Of a stretch of DNA of 8,226 bases, positions 1 to 6,210 are shown one piece after another (position 1 is the first letter of the stretch; the number at the start of each line of letters is the position of its first letter). The DNA is from an uncultured Clostridia bacterium (lineage in GTDB: Bacteria > Bacillota > Clostridia > Oscillospirales > Acutalibacteraceae), in contig CAMVNL010000080.1 of NCBI GenBank assembly GCA_947168785.1, forward strand, positions 1-8,226, read 5' to 3'. Below the pieces are notes generated by a model. It was not told where the DNA came from. It made no database searches and worked only from the letters and a program-made list of their open reading frames with translations. A program made the position numbers and the translations under genes.

Positions 1-1
1 C

Positions 2-1378
2 TCTGACAGGGCGGACGAGCCCCGCTACCGCCAGCGCGTGGAATATGAGGATCCATCGGTCCGCAATCCCTACGACGCGGCGTACGCCCGGTCGATGGAC
101 CGGCGCATTGAGGAAAAAATGCCCGAGGACGTGCGCTATATGTATAGTGAAGCCGCCGCCAACGCGCAGCGGCCGGAGTTTACCTCCAACGGCGGGGTGC
201 GGTATCCCGCCATGGGGGTGGGCGCCTCCGAAGAGCGCGTTGTCTACGACGCGGAATGGGAGGAACGGGCCAGGCAGGAGGCCGCCAGGCTGCGCCGCGT
301 GCGGGAAGACCGCATGCTGCGGGGCGACAGCACCTACGTCCGCTCCTTTGTGACGAACGGCCGTCCCATGCGGGGCGCGGGACGTTCCCCGTACATCGAC
401 CCGCTCTCGGCGGACGAGGATTTTGACGATCCCTACCGCAACGACCGGATCAGACAGGAAGGAAGACAGTCTTTTTTTCTGGAAGGTCCTCCCGCAGCAA
501 AGGAAAGAAATAGAGCGGCCCGGCAGCGCAATGCCGAGGGCCCGGGCGGAAGGACCGAATACAGAAAGGGGTACGGCGGCGCCCGCCGGGTAGATGAGGA
601 CGGTTTTGAGTCCTTTTCCGAGGAGGAGCCGGAAGCCCTGCCCCCCCGGCCGGAATGGCTGCAGCCGGAGGAGGCGTCCCCCGACGGCCGAAGACGCCGC
701 AGCGCCCAGCGCCGCGGGCAGAAGACGCAGATGACCAGCACCCTGCGCGAGGATTACGACCGCATGAGCATTCTGCGGGAGGGGGAAGGGGGCCGGCCGC
801 TGCGGCAGGCCCAGACGCAGCCGGAGACGCTGACCCAGCCGCCCCGCCTCCGCAAGCCCCACGCGGAAAAGGCGGAGGAATCCGCAAAGCCGGAAAAACC
901 GGAGAAAAAGCAGCCGGTGGACCCGGAAGAACTCTCGCAGGCGGAAAAAAAGACGCAGGGACTGCGCTCAACGGTGGCGGAGATCGTGGATAAATACGAC
1001 AAACGCACCGAGGAGGAGCAGGCGAAGCGGGAAGCGCTCCGTCAGGCGCGAGAGGTGTTTCTGAACAACCTGCCGCCGGAGATCGCCGCCGCGCTGAAGG
1101 AAGAGAATTCCGTTAGCGCTCTGGGGGAATCCTATGACGATTTTTCCGGCGCGCATCCATCCGGGGACGCTTCTCAGGGGGACAGCCTTCGGGCGTTCGC
1201 CGCGTCTCATCAGGAAAAAGAGCCGGAGGACGCCGGAGGGGAAGAGACGCCGTCCGGGGAAGAGACGCCGCAGGACGAGCCCCCTCGGGAGAGGGAGCCT
1301 CAGGACGAAAGCCCCTCGGATGACGCGCCGCAGGGGAAACGCCCGCAGGATTACAGCATCTATCTCGATCAGATTTAA
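2..1378 (+). CDS. Charged, probably disordered protein, 5'-partial
   Basis: I do not recognise a family. The reading frame is open to the left edge (458 codons visible). The first internal start-like codon, GTG at 38, has no ribosome site before it, so the gene most likely begins outside the window. The protein is rich in Glu, Arg, Pro, Gln and Gly and has no membrane segment, signal peptide or sorting signal in the visible part. Scattered Tyr/Arg-rich patches fill the first half. One stretch, nt 917-1105, is predicted by eye to be helical and perhaps coiled-coil (alternating Glu/Lys/Arg with Leu, Ile and Val). The last ~60 residues are acidic, repeated Glu-Thr-Pro and Pro-Gln-Asp-Glu motifs ending in YLDQI. 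It lies 25 bases before the sortase gene, so co-transcription is likely and a cytoplasmic partner role in the same envelope system is possible, but this is a guess. Coding is supported by the long frame and operon position; the function is unknown. Confidence 0.75.
   Translation, partial: SDRADEPRYRQRVEYEDPSVRNPYDAAYARSMDRRIEEKMPEDVRYMYSEAAANAQRPEFTSNGGVRYPAMGVGASEERVVYDAEWEERARQEAARLRRVREDRMLRGDSTYVRSFVTNGRPMRGAGRSPYIDPLSADEDFDDPYRNDRIRQEGRQSFFLEGPPAAKERNRAARQRNAEGPGGRTEYRKGYGGARRVDEDGFESFSEEEPEALPPRPEWLQPEEASPDGRRRRSAQRRGQKTQMTSTLREDYDRMSILREGEGGRPLRQAQTQPETLTQPPRLRKPHAEKAEESAKPEKPEKKQPVDPEELSQAEKKTQGLRSTVAEIVDKYDKRTEEEQAKREALRQAREVFLNNLPPEIAAALKEENSVSALGESYDDFSGAHPSGDASQGDSLRAFAASHQEKEPEDAGGEETPSGEETPQDEPPREREPQDESPSDDAPQGKRPQDYSIYLDQI
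1238..1270 (+). repeat. Short in-frame direct repeat in the acidic tail
   Basis: A 15-base unit (GGGGAAGAGACGCCG) occurs at 1238-1252 and again at 1256-1270, an 18-base period. It encodes repeated Gly-Glu-Glu-Thr-Pro. It is followed by three degenerate Pro-Gln-Asp units. It is probably internal duplication in a low-complexity tail rather than a mobile element. Confidence 0.6.
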
Positions 1379-1390
1379 TAACAGGAATTG

Positions 1391-1395
1391 AAGGA
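1391..1395 (+). promoter_or_regulatory. Ribosome binding site deciding the GTG start of the sortase
   Basis: AAGGA sits 8 bases before GTG at 1404. No ATG in this frame has a comparable site nearby, so the GTG is taken as the start. Confidence 0.65.
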
Positions 1396-1403
1396 CGTCT
1401 ATC

Positions 1404-2492
1404 GTGAATTATCAGGACATCAACAGCTTTGAAGATCCGGCGCGGATCATTCTTCGCGCCGGCGTACCGGAGGAGGTCGTCGTGCCCGCCACCATCGGGC
1501 AGTCGATCCGCCTTTCGCTGAAGAACCGCTTTTCCGCGGCGGGGCGCGCCCGCTTCCGCCGGGATAATATCCCCGCCAAGGGCGACAGCGCCGGCGAGAT
1601 CATCCGCAAGATCGTGCGGGCCGTCGCGTTTCTGCTGATCGTGGCGGGCCTGGTGTATTACGTGATCTACTATCACAATTACCGCGCCCGTGTGGCCCAG
1701 TGGGGCGTGCTGACGGAGATCATGGACGAATACATCGACGTGCCGGAGGTCAAGTTGGAAAAAGCTTGGACCGATATCAAAAGCAAATATCCGCAGGTGG
1801 ATTTCCCGGAGGGCATGGATATCAAATACGCGCCGCTGTACGCCATCAATCAGGACGTGATCGGCTGGCTGACCATTCCCAACACCAATATTTCCACGGT
1901 GCTGCTGCAGAGCGAATACAGCGATTACTATCTGTATAAGGATATCTTCCGTCAGTCCAGCCGTTACGGCAACCCCTTCATTGATACCAACTGCCGCATC
2001 ACCCCGCAGGGGAACAGCAAGAATATCATCATTTACGGCCATAACACCCACGACGGCCTCATGTTCCATCAGCTGACGAACTACATGACCGTGGAGGGCT
2101 ATAAAGCCGCGCCGGTCATCCAGCTGGAGACGCTCTATGAAAAGAGCGAATGGAAGATTTTCGCCGTGATGCTGACCAACTCCACCTCCGATATGAACAA
2201 CGGGGAAGTGTTCCTCTATCTCTATCCCGATTTCAGCTCTGAAAACTCCTTCCTCACGCTGGTGAGCGGCATCCGCGCCCGGTCCATGATCCATACCGAC
2301 GTGGACGTGCAGGCGGGAGATTCCATCCTCACCCTGTATACCTGCTATCAGAATATCTTCCCCGGCGGCCGTCTGGTCGTGTTCGCCAGACGCGTCAGAG
2401 ACGGTGAAAGCGCCGCCGTGGATACCTCCGCCGCCTATTTTGATTCCGGCGCCATCTTCCCACAGGCGTATTACGACGCCATGAGCCGTTAA
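1404..2492 (+). CDS. Class B sortase, membrane-anchored transpeptidase
   Basis: Sortases cleave a sorting signal in a secreted protein and join it to peptidoglycan or another protein outside the membrane. The 362-residue product has a cytoplasmic N-terminal arm of about 70 residues, a single membrane segment at ~71-90, then the sortase barrel. The class B pattern is clear: a helical N-terminal region with an 'I.GWL.IPNT.I' strand (~153-163), 'YGNPFID' (188-194), 'YGHN' with catalytic His213 followed by 'HDG.MF', 'TLYTC' with catalytic Cys314, and 'GGRLVVFARR' with catalytic Arg323. The cytoplasmic arm is longer than the short tail usual for SrtB proteins. The start is GTG with a good ribosome site. 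The next gene begins 11 bases after the stop, so the two are co-transcribed. No protein in the window carries an LPXTG- or NPQTN-like signal, so the substrate is unknown. I am sure of the family and unsure of the SrtB subtype. Confidence 0.93.
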   Translation: MNYQDINSFEDPARIILRAGVPEEVVVPATIGQSIRLSLKNRFSAAGRARFRRDNIPAKGDSAGEIIRKIVRAVAFLLIVAGLVYYVIYYHNYRARVAQWGVLTEIMDEYIDVPEVKLEKAWTDIKSKYPQVDFPEGMDIKYAPLYAINQDVIGWLTIPNTNISTVLLQSEYSDYYLYKDIFRQSSRYGNPFIDTNCRITPQGNSKNIIIYGHNTHDGLMFHQLTNYMTVEGYKAAPVIQLETLYEKSEWKIFAVMLTNSTSDMNNGEVFLYLYPDFSSENSFLTLVSGIRARSMIHTDVDVQAGDSILTLYTCYQNIFPGGRLVVFARRVRDGESAAVDTSAAYFDSGAIFPQAYYDAMSR

Positions 2493-2496
2493 AGGA
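2491..2496 (+). promoter_or_regulatory. Ribosome binding site overlapping the sortase stop codon
   Basis: AAAGGA begins inside the TAA stop of the sortase gene and lies 7 bases before the ATG at 2504. This suggests translational coupling of the two genes. Confidence 0.6.
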
Positions 2497-2503
2497 TTGG
2501 ACT

Positions 2504-4024
2504 ATGAATATCAAGATCTTTCTATTGCGAAGTGAACAGAACCGCTATGCGCAGCGGCTGACGCCGGAGCTGCGCTGCATCTTTGCCGATCAGCTTGCTT
2601 CTGAGGACAGCGTCGCCGGGTTTGCCTCTTTGACCGACGCGTCGGAGGCGCTGCGCCGCGCGTTTGCGGATTCCCACGCGATCCTGCTGCTGGCGGAACC
2701 GTCAAAATACGCGGATACGAAAAAGAAGCTGGCCGCCTCCATCGGCCTGCCGCTCCATTGCGACAGAACGCTCTATGAGCGGTCCACGGAGGTCGCGCGT
2801 TCGCTGGCGGACGACAAGTCCGAGTTCGCCGTGACCCACGCCTATCTGCCTGAAAACGCCCGGCCCTTCGTCAGCGCCGACTGGCACTATTCCGGGTTTG
2901 CTGTGACCTCGGGCAACCAGACCGTGATTTTGATGCCGCTGGAACGCGGCCGCACGGAAGTGATGCTGGGCGGCAGCGTGATCCCGCTGCTCAACGCCTC
3001 CTACCGCATCCATGCGGATATGAAGTCGCTGCGGGATTATCATGCCCGTCAGCTGAGCGCCGTGTGTCAGGCCAACGATATCCGTATCGCCGTGGCGGGC
3101 ACCAACGCGGCGGATTATTTCAGGGAGTATATCGCCTCCGCCGCGGAGCTGGCAGACCGGGTCGTGTTCTCCGAAAAGGCGGAAAAGCGCGGCACGCTGG
3201 CGCCGGCGGATTACGTGGTGAACCTTTCCATCACCGCCGCCGAGTTCTTCGGCACGTCCTACGGCGTGGCGATTTCCAACGCTTTCTATGCGGGCAGCGA
3301 TCCCACGGCGGAAAAGGTCATCTATCTGGCCATCACCAACGACCATGAAACGGCGCTGCGGGAAGTGAAATCCGTGCCCGGGGAGGATATCCCCACGCTG
3401 CTGGCCAGATGCTGCGGCGACCTGTGTACCTTCCTCTCGGATATCGCCGGTACGGATACCAAAAAACGCCTTGCCGACGCGGAAAATAAAAAATCGCTGA
3501 TCTCCCAGTACCGGCGGGTCATCGCGATCGTCGCCGTGATCATCGTCGCGCTGGCCGGGTTCTGTTTTGTGTATTTCAGAATGCACGGCTATACCCTGCA
3601 GACCTGGGCGGCCAACGCCTGGAGCGTCGTGTTCCCGGGCAGCAAGCCGATCTTTACGACGGAACCCCTGACGGAAGGCCCCTCGACGACGGAGCCATCT
3701 GAAGAAACGCCGACCGCCGCGCAGCGAACGACCGCCGCACCCGCGGCGACGACGGCCGCGCCGACGACCGTCCCCACCACTGCCGCCGCCTCGCGCGGTT
3801 CCTCTTCCGGCGGTTCTTCCTCCGGTTCCTCCTCCGGTTCTTCCTCCGGCAGCTCGTCCTCGGGCGGGTCCTCCGGACAGTCTGCCGAACCGTCGCAGAC
3901 GGAGGCGCCCTCCGCTGCGGAGAACGGCGCGACGGAAGAAACGGCCAACGGCGGGGAAGCCGCCGAATCGCCCTCCGGTGAAGCGCCGGTGACAGATCCT
4001 GACGAAATGGAGGTGGCCGGTTGA
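2504..4024 (+). CDS. Single-pass membrane protein with degenerate CinA-like cytoplasmic region and mucin-like outer tail
   Basis: What is seen: a soluble region (~1-338) without signal peptide; a basic stretch ending in 'QYRR'; one membrane segment (~339-360); then a tail of 146 residues rich in Thr, Ala, Pro and Glu, a Ser/Gly block (432-458) and an acidic end without a sorting signal. The basic flank predicts N-terminus inside and tail outside. What I infer: residues ~1-165 resemble the molybdopterin-binding-like domain of CinA, with 'ADSHAILLLAEPSKYADTKK' standing where CinA has its 'GGLGPT.DDLT' loop, and 'GFAV...TVILMPL' (131-146) where it has 'PG....LLPGPP'. Residues ~180-320 resemble its C-terminal NMN-deamidase domain, but the 'ESLTGG' nucleophile loop is 'AGTNAAD' (198-204). 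The linking KH-like domain seems missing. If right, this is a pseudoenzyme used for binding or sensing. The tail is likely O-glycosylated or wall-spanning. Topology is firm, the homology moderate. Confidence 0.8.
   Translation: MNIKIFLLRSEQNRYAQRLTPELRCIFADQLASEDSVAGFASLTDASEALRRAFADSHAILLLAEPSKYADTKKKLAASIGLPLHCDRTLYERSTEVARSLADDKSEFAVTHAYLPENARPFVSADWHYSGFAVTSGNQTVILMPLERGRTEVMLGGSVIPLLNASYRIHADMKSLRDYHARQLSAVCQANDIRIAVAGTNAADYFREYIASAAELADRVVFSEKAEKRGTLAPADYVVNLSITAAEFFGTSYGVAISNAFYAGSDPTAEKVIYLAITNDHETALREVKSVPGEDIPTLLARCCGDLCTFLSDIAGTDTKKRLADAENKKSLISQYRRVIAIVAVIIVALAGFCFVYFRMHGYTLQTWAANAWSVVFPGSKPIFTTEPLTEGPSTTEPSEETPTAAQRTTAAPAATTAAPTTVPTTAAASRGSSSGGSSSGSSSGSSSGSSSSGGSSGQSAEPSQTEAPSAAENGATEETANGGEAAESPSGEAPVTDPDEMEVAG
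3797..3877 (+). repeat. Ser/Gly-coding tandem repeat
   Basis: Imperfect 12-base units of the type GGTTCTTCCTCC encode Gly-Ser-Ser-Ser runs (residues 432-458 of the membrane protein). It is a flexible surface linker, prone to length change by slippage in whole units that keep the frame. Confidence 0.8.
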
Positions 4025-4055
4025 TCCCCTTTCGGGAAAAGCGGCATTTGGTTTT

Positions 4056-5414
4056 GTGATGTTTCAATTGTTAATGCAAAGAGGAAAAAAAACGGTTCTG
4101 CGGGCGGCGGTGATCGCGCTGTCCGCCGTGCTGCTTGCGCAGACCCTGCCCGTTTCATCGCTGGCGGAGGGTCCTTATTTTCTCTGTGATATTTCCATGG
4201 ACGGTACCATCGGTTCCGAAGACGCCCGTTTTGCGCTCAGAATGTCCGTCGGACTGGAAAGCTATACGGAAGCGCTGCTGAAAATCGCCGACGCGGATGA
4301 AGACGGCGCGGTGACCCCCGGCGACGCGCGGCTGATCCTGCGGGTCTCCGTGGGGCTGGAGCGGATCGAGATCCGCCTGTTTTCCTTTAACGATGAAGAA
4401 CTGCGGCACGTGATCTACACGGCGCCAGGGCAGACCGGGCCGGAGGAGCCGACGACGGAGCCGGAACCGACGACAACGCCGGAACCGACGACGGACCCCG
4501 CAGGCCCGGTGGAGCGGTTCCCGCTGCCCGCGCTCCCGATGCCCGTTCCCAGCTCCAAATCCGGCACGTTCACGTTTACGTCCTACGGCTGGGGCGACGG
4601 CGTCGGCCTGAGCCAGTACGGCGCCGCGGGTATGGCGCGCAGGGGCTATAACTACCGTCAGATCCTGCAATATTATTTTACCGGCGTCAAGATCGTCAAG
4701 GCGGCGTCTTACCCGGAATACACCTATTACGTGGGCGACTATTACGATACGGAAGAGCTGATCGCCCGGATGGTCTATCAGGAGATTTACAGTATCATCG
4801 AAGACGATGCCGCCGCCCATGCGGAGGTGCTGAAGGCCCAGACGGTGGCGCTGTTCACGCTGCTGGAGTACCACGATTTCAGCACCAACCAACGCTATGA
4901 GATCGGCGACGCTTCATCCCGTTCCTACAGCTCGCTGCCTTCCGACCTGAAACAGGCCGTGCACGAGGTGATGGGCGAATATATCACCCAGGTCTCCGAT
5001 CCGGCGGAAAAGCCCATCTCGGCGCTTTTCTTTGCCACCTGCGCCCTGAGCACCGCCTCCGCGGAGGACGTGTGGGGATATGATTACCCCTATCTGCAAT
5101 CGGTGCCCTCGCCCTTTGATATCGACGGCTATTATTTCTGCAACACCTTTGAGGTCTCCAAAGAGACCATGCGCAGCCTGATCCTGAACTATGACAGCTC
5201 CATCCGTCTGTCCTCCGATCCCTCCGAATGGCTGAAGATCGTCTCCCATTCCGCGTCTATCGACGACAAACGCGGTTACGTCCGCAAGATTCAGGTGGGC
5301 GATAAGGTGCTGGACGGCTACTTCGATTTCTGCAACGGAATTATGGAAGACTATTTCTGGGTCGGCCGGTATTTCGGCGGATCCACCGCGTTTTACGTGA
5401 CCTATACGCCGTGA
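4056..5414 (+). CDS. Secreted dockerin-SpoIID/LytB-like protein with rearranged motif order
   Basis: SpoIID-type domains act on peptidoglycan glycan strands; SpoIID itself is a sporulation lytic transglycosylase. Seen here: a signal peptide, best read from Met7 (basic 'QRGKK', hydrophobic ~14-31, cleavage likely after Ala37); a dockerin pair with calcium loops D45-S47-D49-G50-D56 and D79-D81-D83-G84-D90, each followed by 'DAR..LR.SVGLE'; a Thr/Pro linker (131-148); then the SpoIID-like part. Its blocks are 'GWGDGVGLSQYGAAGMA' (178-194), 'E.LKAQTVAL' (257-266) and 'EDVWG' with 'YL.SV.SPFD' (337-355). In ordinary SpoIID the SQYGA block comes last; here it comes first. The usual His of that block is Asp181, and the usual His and Gly-Gly before EDVWG appear as Phe326 and Ala330-Leu331, so activity may be altered. 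The start is uncertain (GTG 4056, ATG 4059 or ATG 4074); none has a clear ribosome site. It follows the membrane protein by 31 bases. Confidence 0.88.
   Translation: MMFQLLMQRGKKTVLRAAVIALSAVLLAQTLPVSSLAEGPYFLCDISMDGTIGSEDARFALRMSVGLESYTEALLKIADADEDGAVTPGDARLILRVSVGLERIEIRLFSFNDEELRHVIYTAPGQTGPEEPTTEPEPTTTPEPTTDPAGPVERFPLPALPMPVPSSKSGTFTFTSYGWGDGVGLSQYGAAGMARRGYNYRQILQYYFTGVKIVKAASYPEYTYYVGDYYDTEELIARMVYQEIYSIIEDDAAAHAEVLKAQTVALFTLLEYHDFSTNQRYEIGDASSRSYSSLPSDLKQAVHEVMGEYITQVSDPAEKPISALFFATCALSTASAEDVWGYDYPYLQSVPSPFDIDGYYFCNTFEVSKETMRSLILNYDSSIRLSSDPSEWLKIVSHSASIDDKRGYVRKIQVGDKVLDGYFDFCNGIMEDYFWVGRYFGGSTAFYVTYTP
4446..4499 (+). repeat. Three 18-base repeats coding EPTTxP linker
   Basis: Three consecutive 18-base units encode EPTTEP, EPTTTP and EPTTDP. 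They form the proline/threonine linker between the dockerin pair and the SpoIID-like domain, a typical inter-domain spacer of extracellular clostridial proteins. Confidence 0.8.
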
Positions 5415-5455
5415 CAGCCAAGTCGCGATCCGGCAAGGGAAGGGAAGTGTGACCA

Positions 5456-6013
5456 ATGGACAGAGAGAGAATTGAAAACGCCGTGCGCGAGATCCTGCTG
5501 GCGGTAGGGGAGGACCCGGAACGGGAAGGCCTGCTGGAAACGCCCGCACGGGTGGCGCGGATGTATGAAGAGGTCTTCAGCGGGCTGGAAGCGGACCCCG
5601 AGCAGTTCCTTAAGATCTTTACGGAACAGAAAAACGACGAGATGGTGGTGGTGCGGGATATCCCGCTCTACTCCATGTGCGAGCATCATCTGCTGCCCTT
5701 CGTGGGCAAGGCGCATATCGTCTATATCCCCAAAGAGGGCAAGGTGATCGGCCTGTCCAAGCTGGCGCGGATCGTGGATTGCTTCGCCCGTCGGCCGCAG
5801 ATCCAGGAGCGGCTGACCTCGCAGATCGCGGACTTCCTGATGGACCGGCTGGAGCCTCAGGGCGTGGCCGTGCTGATCGAGGCGGAGCACCTGTGCATGA
5901 CCATGCGGGGCGCCAGAGCGGCCGGCGCCAAAACGAAAACGTCGGCGCTGCGCGGCGTGATGAAAAGCGACGCCCGCACCCGTGCGGAGGCCATGTCGCT
6001 GCTGAACGGATAA
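5456..6013 (+). CDS. folE: GTP cyclohydrolase I
   Basis: It converts GTP to 7,8-dihydroneopterin triphosphate and formate, the first step of tetrahydrofolate (and some pterin/queuosine) synthesis, in the cytoplasm as a toroidal decamer. The 185-residue length fits the bacterial type I enzyme. The signature 'YSMCEHHLLPF' (72-82) supplies the zinc ligands Cys75 and His78 and the catalytic His77. 'EHLCMTMRG' (144-152) supplies His145 and the third zinc ligand Cys147. 'IGLSKLARIVDCFARRPQ.QE' (98-118) and the C-terminal 'T.T.ALRG' (158-165) are also typical. The N-terminal 'EGLLETPARVARMYEE' helix is present. A purine-rich AAGGGAAGGGAAG lies 9-21 bases before the ATG. It starts 41 bases after the SpoIID-like gene. 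No other folate gene is near, so it stands apart from the usual fol cluster. A stem-loop overlaps its stop. The assignment is firm. Confidence 0.97.
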   Translation: MDRERIENAVREILLAVGEDPEREGLLETPARVARMYEEVFSGLEADPEQFLKIFTEQKNDEMVVVRDIPLYSMCEHHLLPFVGKAHIVYIPKEGKVIGLSKLARIVDCFARRPQIQERLTSQIADFLMDRLEPQGVAVLIEAEHLCMTMRGARAAGAKTKTSALRGVMKSDARTRAEAMSLLNG

Positions 6014-6032
6014 CGGCGCTGCGGCGCCGTTT
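6012..6032 (+). terminator. Possible weak intrinsic terminator after folE
   Basis: An 8-base-pair stem (AACGGCGC / GCGCCGTT) with a TGCG loop starts inside the folE stop codon and ends in only three T residues. The stem is very stable, but the T tract is short, so termination may be partial or the hairpin may mainly protect the transcript end. Confidence 0.45.
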
Positions 6033-6033
6033 C

Positions 6034-6182
6034 AGTCGGAAGTTGTGAGTCGGAAGTCGGAAGTCAAATTGTTTCGGAAGCACGTGTTTCATTTGGGCGA
6101 CGCTTCATATCCGTGTCATCCCATTCTGATACCTCAGAAATGCTTTCGGACCGTTCCCATGTGAGACTTCCGACTTCCCACT
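6034..6182. repeat. Inverted-repeat element with repeated AGTCGGAAGT units
   Basis: The left side has three copies of AGTCGGAAGT (6034-6043, 6048-6057, 6055-6064; the last two overlap). An 18-base arm at 6048-6065 is the inverse of 6165-6182 with one mismatch, enclosing 99 bases that are visibly less GC-rich than the flanking genes and hold no gene I can support. The right arm is followed by a run of six T (6182-6187). It could be a small non-autonomous mobile element, a spread intergenic repeat, or a long-loop terminator or regulatory leader for rarA. I saw no convincing target-site duplication and no clear -35/-10 promoter. Confidence 0.6.
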
Positions 6183-6197
6183 TTTTTATTGCTCAAA

Positions 6198-6204
6198 AGA
6201 GGTG
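6198..6204 (+). promoter_or_regulatory. Ribosome binding site deciding the rarA start
   Basis: AGAGGTG lies 6 bases before ATG 6211. A GTG at 6202 in the same frame could be read as a start, but it is part of this site and has no site of its own, so ATG 6211 is preferred. Confidence 0.75.
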
Positions 6205-6210
6205 AAACCA

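Noticed and set aside
38..40. GTG as the start of the first gene
   Set aside because: No ribosome site precedes it and the frame is open to the window edge, so the gene more likely starts further left.
1113..2294. 393-codon open frame on the minus strand opposite the sortase gene
   Set aside because: It is antisense to a gene with clear catalytic motifs. Its His/Asp/Val-rich composition is the usual mirror of GC-rich coding DNA, and no family motif is visible.
3900..4024. C-terminal cell-wall sorting signal on the CinA-like membrane protein
   Set aside because: The tail is acidic to the end, without LPXTG/NPQTN-like sequence, hydrophobic segment or basic end.
4022..4060. Terminator between the CinA-like and SpoIID-like genes
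   Set aside because: Only a three-base CCC/GGG stem can form and there is no T tract, so readthrough is expected.
3589..4158. 189-codon minus-strand frame rich in Glu/Pro
   Set aside because: It arises from the Ser/Gly and Thr/Ala repeats read backwards and crosses a gene junction.
6066..6164. Small gene or promoter inside the inverted-repeat spacer
   Set aside because: I found no frame with a ribosome site and no convincing -35/-10 pair at proper spacing.
6202..6204. GTG as the start of rarA
   Set aside because: It is part of the AGAGGTG ribosome site for ATG 6211 and would add only two residues before that Met's neighbour-like 'Pro'.
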